DNA of 17,775 nt from assembly GCA_017883125.1 (NCBI GenBank), contig JADGOD010000268.1, positions 1 to 17,775 of the forward strand, given 5' to 3'. A program made the position numbers and the translations under genes. Under the pieces are notes generated by a model. That model ran no database searches. It saw nothing but the letters and a program-made list of their open reading frames with translations, and had not been told where the DNA came from. Source of the stretch: Acidimicrobiales bacterium (lineage in GTDB: Bacteria; Actinomycetota; Acidimicrobiia; Acidimicrobiales; RAAP-2). Shown here in pieces: positions 14,100-17,775 of the stretch (position 1 is the stretch's first letter; the number at the start of each line of letters is the position of its first letter).

Positions 14100-16358
14100 C
14101 TACTTCGCCGGCGGGGTCCAGAGCGCGGCGGGGATCGAGGACGGCCGCCGCTGCACCCCGGCGTTGGCGGCGATCGCCATGGCGGCGGCCTGCCCGGCGA
14201 AGACCTGGTTGCCTGCGTAGGTGAGGTTGACCGGGTACGACGTCCCCGCGGCATCGCTGTAGGCACACGGGTCGAAGTAGCCCTGCGCCGAGTAGGTAGC
14301 GGCCAGACCCAGAAGCCGGTAGATCCCGTTGGAGATCGGGAACGACGCGGTCATCGGCGCCTGCATCCAGAAGTTTCCAAGGTACCGGATGTCGCCGTAG
14401 GTCACACAGCCGCCGGTGTCGCTGCCATAGGGGAGGGTGTCGGCCTCGCTGGGCAGCGCGCTGTAGGGGAGCGGATCGCCCGCCCGGGGTGGCGGTCCGA
14501 AGCTCATCGTCCCGACCGGGTTGTCGTACGAGACGTTCCCCTGGACGGTGACGTACCTCGTCCCGCCGTCGGTGTAGAAGGTGTTGCCGCCGCCGGCGGG
14601 GAGCTTGTTGGTCGCCAGGTTCCCCTCGATGACCAAGCCGTCGGCCGCAGAGGTCCCTTGCTGGCCGGTGGTGTAGGTCGCTCCGCCGTCCCAGCGGTTC
14701 TCCAGGAAGTGATCGATGTGGTTTGCTCGGATGACGCTGTGGGCGTTGGGTGTGGGCGTCGAGAAGTGCCCCCACTCAAAGGCGTGGGCCCCGTCGAGGC
14801 CGGGGAAGCCGCTCGGGTCGAGCAGACCCCATCCCCAGCCCATGGCGATGCCGGTCCAGGGGACATCGGTGATCGAGTTGTGCTCGATGAGGGTCGCCCT
14901 GGTGAACCCGGCGTAGATCGCCGCGGTGTCGACGAACTCCGCGCCGGTGCCCTCGATCAGGTTCCCGCTGATGGTGTTGTCACGCGTCATCTCGGCGTCA
15001 GTGCTCGGATGAGCGTCGGTCATCGAGACGCCCCCGAGCTCGATCCCCGAGCCGGAGATGTCGGTGAAGAGGTTCCCGGCGACGCGGTTGTTCTGGCTCC
15101 CGGTGCCGAGGAGCAGCCCGGCGGAGCCCAGATGGCGGAAGATGTCGCCGGTGAAGACCACCTGGCGCGGGTACTCGAGATCGAGGGTGCCCGGCGTCTC
15201 GCTCACGCGGGTGGCGTGGCCGATGGTGTTTGGCGCGTTGGTGCCGGTCAGGATCATGCCGCTCTGGTCCGCGACGTAGCCGTCCTGCTGGCCCGGAGCG
15301 AGCCAGGTGGCGTCCTCGAAGGTCAGGTTCTCGAAGTGGAGCCCCTCGATCGGCTCGGTCGCGCTGCCGTGGCCGATGACGAGATGCTGGAGGACCGGCA
15401 GCTCCACGTCGGCCGTGGCCATCGTCTCTCCGGCGCGCGGGATGTAGAAGAGGTCGCCCGAGTGGCGGTTCAGATACCACTCGCCGGGCTGATCGAGGAA
15501 CTGGTACGCGTTCTCGAAGAAGGTGACCTGCCAGAAGCCCCAGATGGCGGGGGCGTTCTTCTTGCCGCGGAACGAGTTGGCGTTGTCCCACGCGGGCTGG
15601 GCCATGGAGAGCAGGCCGGGGCTCGGCCCCGTCGCTGCGGTGACGGAGGCGACCGGGACGGTCATCATCTTCCACTGGTCGTAGGCGACGGCGTCGACCT
15701 CGGCGGGATACGACCAGGTGGTCGGGTCGCTCCAGGCCGACGGGTTGAGGGGAGTCGGGATGAACTCGATGCCGCTCCTCGCCCCGCTCGTGGCTCCCGT
15801 GGGGCGGAATCCGGCCGGGTACATGCTCGTCCGGGCCAGGGTGGCGCGCGCTCCGTTGACGTAGAGCTGGCGGGTCGAGGTCGCCCCGACGTGCGCCTTC
15901 CAGATGTTCAAGGTCGGGTCGGCGAGCGTCCACGCCGTCCCCGGCACCGAGCGGGCACCGGAGAGCACGGCTCGCTCTCCGGGCGCTGAGCGGTAGGTCA
16001 CGACGTGGCCGTTGTGGCCAGTGCCGCTGGGAGGCACCTCGAGCGGCTCGGTCATCCGGTAGGTGCCACCTCGCAGGATGACGGTCACATCGGCGGACGA
16101 TGCCCCGCCGAGCTCGTTGACGGCCTGCTGGGCGCGCTGGACGGTGGCGAATGGTGATGTGCGCGAGCCGTCGTTGGAGTCACTGCCGGTGGTGGCGACC
16201 CAGAGGGTCGCCGGGCCGCGATTCGAGTGCTGCGTGGCGACGATGACGACGACGACGTCGGCTAGGAGGACGGCGATGGCAGTAGCGACGGCGCCCCACC
16301 GCTTCATCGACGAGCCGAGCGACGCAGTCGGATCCGTGTCGTCAGAGGTCGGGCTCAC
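14100..16358 (-). CDS. Membrane-anchored right-handed parallel beta-helix protein
   Basis: A 752-residue surface protein. Residues 1-20 are polar and end in KR; 21-41 form one hydrophobic helix (signal anchor or uncleaved signal), placing the rest outside the cell. The extracytoplasmic part opens with LWVATTGSDSNDGSRTSPFATVQRAQQAV and VILRGGTYRMTEPLEV, the usual entry to DUF1565/GH141-like beta-helix proteins. It continues with irregular PbH1-like coils such as NRVAGNLFTDISGSGIELGG (424-443) and LIEHNSITDVPWTGIAMGWG (490-509), and DGGATYTTGQQGT...FYTDGGT (557-600). Related folds include polysaccharide lyases, GH141 and GH28-type enzymes, so carbohydrate binding or cleavage is likely, but no catalytic set was identified. 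GTG 16358 lacks a good Shine-Dalgarno; ATG 16307 would start at MKRWG, directly before the anchor, and is a real alternative. Confidence 0.85.
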   Translation of the reverse strand: MSPTSDDTDPTASLGSSMKRWGAVATAIAVLLADVVVVIVATQHSNRGPATLWVATTGSDSNDGSRTSPFATVQRAQQAVNELGGASSADVTVILRGGTYRMTEPLEVPPSGTGHNGHVVTYRSAPGERAVLSGARSVPGTAWTLADPTLNIWKAHVGATSTRQLYVNGARATLARTSMYPAGFRPTGATSGARSGIEFIPTPLNPSAWSDPTTWSYPAEVDAVAYDQWKMMTVPVASVTAATGPSPGLLSMAQPAWDNANSFRGKKNAPAIWGFWQVTFFENAYQFLDQPGEWYLNRHSGDLFYIPRAGETMATADVELPVLQHLVIGHGSATEPIEGLHFENLTFEDATWLAPGQQDGYVADQSGMILTGTNAPNTIGHATRVSETPGTLDLEYPRQVVFTGDIFRHLGSAGLLLGTGSQNNRVAGNLFTDISGSGIELGGVSMTDAHPSTDAEMTRDNTISGNLIEGTGAEFVDTAAIYAGFTRATLIEHNSITDVPWTGIAMGWGWGLLDPSGFPGLDGAHAFEWGHFSTPTPNAHSVIRANHIDHFLENRWDGGATYTTGQQGTSAADGLVIEGNLATNKLPAGGGNTFYTDGGTRYVTVQGNVSYDNPVGTMSFGPPPRAGDPLPYSALPSEADTLPYGSDTGGCVTYGDIRYLGNFWMQAPMTASFPISNGIYRLLGLAATYSAQGYFDPCAYSDAAGTSYPVNLTYAGNQVFAGQAAAMAIAANAGVQRRPSSIPAALWTPPAK

Positions 16359-16381
16359 CGGGGTGAGTCTTCCAGGGTCTC

Positions 16382-16406
16382 CCCTGAGCGGTCAATCATC
16401 TCAGGG
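16382..16406. repeat. Perfect 7-bp inverted repeat upstream of the beta-helix gene
   Basis: CCCTGAG (16382-16388) and CTCAGGG (16400-16406) are exact inverted copies separated by 11 AT-richer bases. The site is 24 bp before the beta-helix start and about 50 bp after the tRNA-Ser 3' end, so it could be an operator for the former or a terminator stem for the latter. No T-run follows on the minus strand. A second small stem, CCGTG-AGG-CACGG (16422-16434), lies between it and the tRNA. Confidence 0.4.
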
Positions 16407-16454
16407 CTGAGCAGGGACGGCCCGTGAGGCACGGACCGGGCCCAAGACTGCGTG

Positions 16455-16542
16455 TGGCGGAGGGAGAGGGATTCGAACCCTCGGTGGCTTTCACCACGCT
16501 GGTTTTCAAGACCAGTGCATTCGTCCGCTCTGCCATCCCTCC
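16455..16542 (-). tRNA. tRNA-Ser, anticodon UGA
   Basis: The minus strand folds as a class II tRNA. The acceptor GGAGGGA pairs with TCCCTCC, the anticodon stem is CTGGT/ACCAG with loop CTTGAAA (anticodon TGA), the variable arm is long, as in serine tRNAs, and the T-arm is GAGGGTTCGAATCCCTC. The discriminator base is G and the CCA end is encoded in the DNA (16455-16457). It reads UCA codons. It lies alone between the beta-helix gene and typA; the plus-strand reading frame across it is not a gene. Confidence 0.97.
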
Positions 16543-16574
16543 GAGGACGTGCGCCTCAACACACGAGCAAGAGC

Positions 16575-16580
16575 ATCGTA
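16575..16580 (-). promoter_or_regulatory. Possible -10 element of the tRNA-Ser gene
   Basis: On the minus strand TACGAT (plus ATCGTA) lies 32 bases before the tRNA 5' end and matches the TANNNT -10 pattern. This would give a 5' leader of about 25 bases for RNase P removal. No clear -35 was found, so support is weak. Confidence 0.3.
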
Positions 16581-16635
16581 CCGGCCGCTACCGGGTGGCC
16601 CCGGCGGCGGGCAGCGATGTCGGGTGAGGAGGCGT

Positions 16636-16653
16636 CGACGAGGCCCCTCGTCG
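16636..16653 (-). terminator. Hairpin directly after typA
   Basis: CGACGAG (16636-16642) and CTCGTCG (16647-16653) form a perfect seven-pair stem with a four-base loop, starting 2 bp after the typA stop codon. There is no U-tract, so it may act as a Rho-independent terminator only weakly, or as an mRNA 3'-end stabiliser. Confidence 0.45.
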
Positions 16654-16655
16654 GA

Positions 16656-17775
16656 TCAGGCGTTCTTGGCCTTGGACCGAAGCCGGCCTCTGATCTGCTG
16701 GTCGAGGACCACCTTGCGCAGGCGCACGGCGGTGGGGGTGACCTCGACGCACTCGTCGTCGGCGATGTATTCGAGCGACTGCTCAAGGGTGTGGAGCACC
16801 GGCGGGGTCAGACGCTCGAAGTTGTCGGCCGAGGAGGCTCGCATGTTGGTGAGCTTCTTCTCCTTGGTTGGGTTGACGTCCATCTCCTCGGAGCGGGCGT
16901 TCTCGCCCACGATCATCCCCTCGTAGACCTCGGTGGTCGGGGCGACGAACATCTGGCCGCGCTCCTGGAGGCTCTCGAGGGCGTGGGAGGTGACCACCCC
17001 GCGCCGGTCGGCGACCATGACGCCGTTGCGGCGGATCTTGAGCTCACCGGCCCACGGTGCCCAGCCGTCGAAGACGTGGTGGAGGATCCCTGTTCCCCGG
17101 GTCTCGGTGAGGAACTCGGTCCGGAAGCCGACGAGGCCACGAGCGGGCACGCGGTAGTCGAAGCGGACCCAGCCGGTCCCGTGGTTGACCATCTCGACCA
17201 TGGTCCCCTTGCGCAGGGCCAGCAGCTGGGTCACGACGCCGAGGTACTCCTCGGGTACGTCGATGGCCACCCGCTCGATCGGCTCGTGGCGCTTGCCGTC
17301 GATCTCCCGGGTGACGACCACGGGCTTGCCGACGGTGAGCTCGAAGCCCTCACGGCGCATCTGCTCGATGAGGACGGCCAGCTGGAGCTCGCCGCGGCCG
17401 AAGACCTCGAAGGCGTCGGGGCGCTCGGTGGGGGTGACCTTGATCGAGACGTTGCCGATGAGCTCGGCGTCGAGGCGGTCGTTGAGCATCCGGGCGGTGA
17501 GCTTGGTCCCGTCCCGGCCGGCCAGCGGCGAGGTGTTGATCCCGATCGTCACCGAGAGGTTCGGCTCGTCGACGGTGATCGCCTTGAGGGCGACGGGGTT
17601 GTCCAGGTCGGCGAGGGTCTCTCCGATGGTGACCTCGTCGATCCCGGCCACGGACACGATCTCGCCCGGCCCGGCCTCGGGGATGTCGACGCGCTCGATG
17701 CCGTGGGCCGTCTGGAGGCTCGTCACGGTTCCGCTGAGGGTTACGGTCCGGCCCGGCTCCACCGCGCCCGACGTG
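16656..17775 (-). CDS. typA: TypA/BipA ribosome-associated GTPase, C-terminal part, 5' end outside window
   Basis: The frame is open to the right edge; 372 residues are visible, so the GTPase domain is off-window. TypA/BipA is a translational GTPase that binds the 70S ribosome, assists 50S assembly at low temperature and affects stress responses. Visible are the end of the beta-barrel domain II (GRTVTLSGTV, PGEIVSVAGI), the EF-G III-like domain with FEVFGRGELQLAVLIEQMRREGFELTVGKP, a domain V-like segment (EPIERVAIDVPEEYLGVVTQLLALRKG, then GLVGFRTEFLTETRGTGILHHVF), and the BipA-specific C-terminal domain with MFVAPTTEVYEGMIVGENAR, DVNPTKEKKLTNMRAS and DDECVEVTPTAVRLRK. No domain IV separates these, which excludes EF-G and LepA. 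Length and stop position are normal. A hairpin follows the stop. Confidence 0.97.
   Translation of the reverse strand, partial: TSGAVEPGRTVTLSGTVTSLQTAHGIERVDIPEAGPGEIVSVAGIDEVTIGETLADLDNPVALKAITVDEPNLSVTIGINTSPLAGRDGTKLTARMLNDRLDAELIGNVSIKVTPTERPDAFEVFGRGELQLAVLIEQMRREGFELTVGKPVVVTREIDGKRHEPIERVAIDVPEEYLGVVTQLLALRKGTMVEMVNHGTGWVRFDYRVPARGLVGFRTEFLTETRGTGILHHVFDGWAPWAGELKIRRNGVMVADRRGVVTSHALESLQERGQMFVAPTTEVYEGMIVGENARSEEMDVNPTKEKKLTNMRASSADNFERLTPPVLHTLEQSLEYIADDECVEVTPTAVRLRKVVLDQQIRGRLRSKAKNA

Noticed and set aside
14097..15989. 630-residue plus-strand open frame opposite the beta-helix gene
   Set aside because: It has a Val/Gly/Arg/Glu-rich shadow composition and no ribosome-binding site, and the opposite strand has a coherent secreted protein.
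16424..16627. Small plus-strand frame over the tRNA region
   Set aside because: The peptide GFEPSVAFTT is the familiar artefact of translating the reverse strand of a tRNA gene.

Overview
The window is compact, high-GC DNA with a strong preference for G/C at third codon positions, frequent GTG starts and very short intergenic gaps. It looks like a high-GC actinobacterial chromosome. A lineage such as Acidimicrobiia is a guess from overall gene style, because no rRNA or marker phylogeny is available here. No mobile element, CRISPR array or prophage was seen, so this reads as core/accessory chromosome and not an island.

Layout, left to right. (1) Positions 1-638: the C-terminal part of an EAL-domain protein (c-di-GMP phosphodiesterase family), cut by the window edge and lacking one expected catalytic glutamate. 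(2) 619-2134, minus strand: a short-chain dehydrogenase/reductase gene interrupted by an in-frame TGA at codon 25, preceded by an SRPBCC (START-like) gene. (3) 2244-4638: a ureohydrolase (agmatinase/arginase family) converging on a group II PLP-dependent amino-acid decarboxylase. (4) 4721-5458: an alpha/beta hydrolase, converging on (5) larC-larB (5460-7387, minus), which make the nickel-pincer nucleotide cofactor; larE and a LarA-type enzyme are not in the window. (6) 7410-8345: pheA (prephenate dehydratase), divergent from larB with start regions almost touching. (7) 8539-10582: a MarR regulator and an overlapping 14-TM DHA2-type drug-efflux transporter, with a palindromic AT-rich operator candidate over the marR start. 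(8) 10599-13914, minus: a two-gene ABC system (ATPase plus 10-TM FtsX/MacB-type permease). (9) 14100-16358, minus: a large membrane-anchored parallel beta-helix protein. (10) 16455-16542, minus: tRNA-Ser(UGA) with an encoded CCA. (11) 16656-17775, minus: the C-terminal part of the ribosome-associated GTPase TypA/BipA, cut by the right edge.

Four convergent gene pairs end within 20 bp of each other or overlap (EAL/SDR, ureohydrolase/decarboxylase, hydrolase/larC, MFS/permease). Only some have a visible hairpin and none has a U-tract. The clearest working units are larB-larC (4-bp overlap), marR-MFS (11-bp overlap) and the ABC ATPase-permease pair (1-bp gap).

I did not find a convincing undescribed multi-gene system. 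The points most worth checking are the nonsense-interrupted SDR, the EAL domain with Thr replacing the usual Glu, the larBC pair without larE/larA, and the operator overlapping the marR start.
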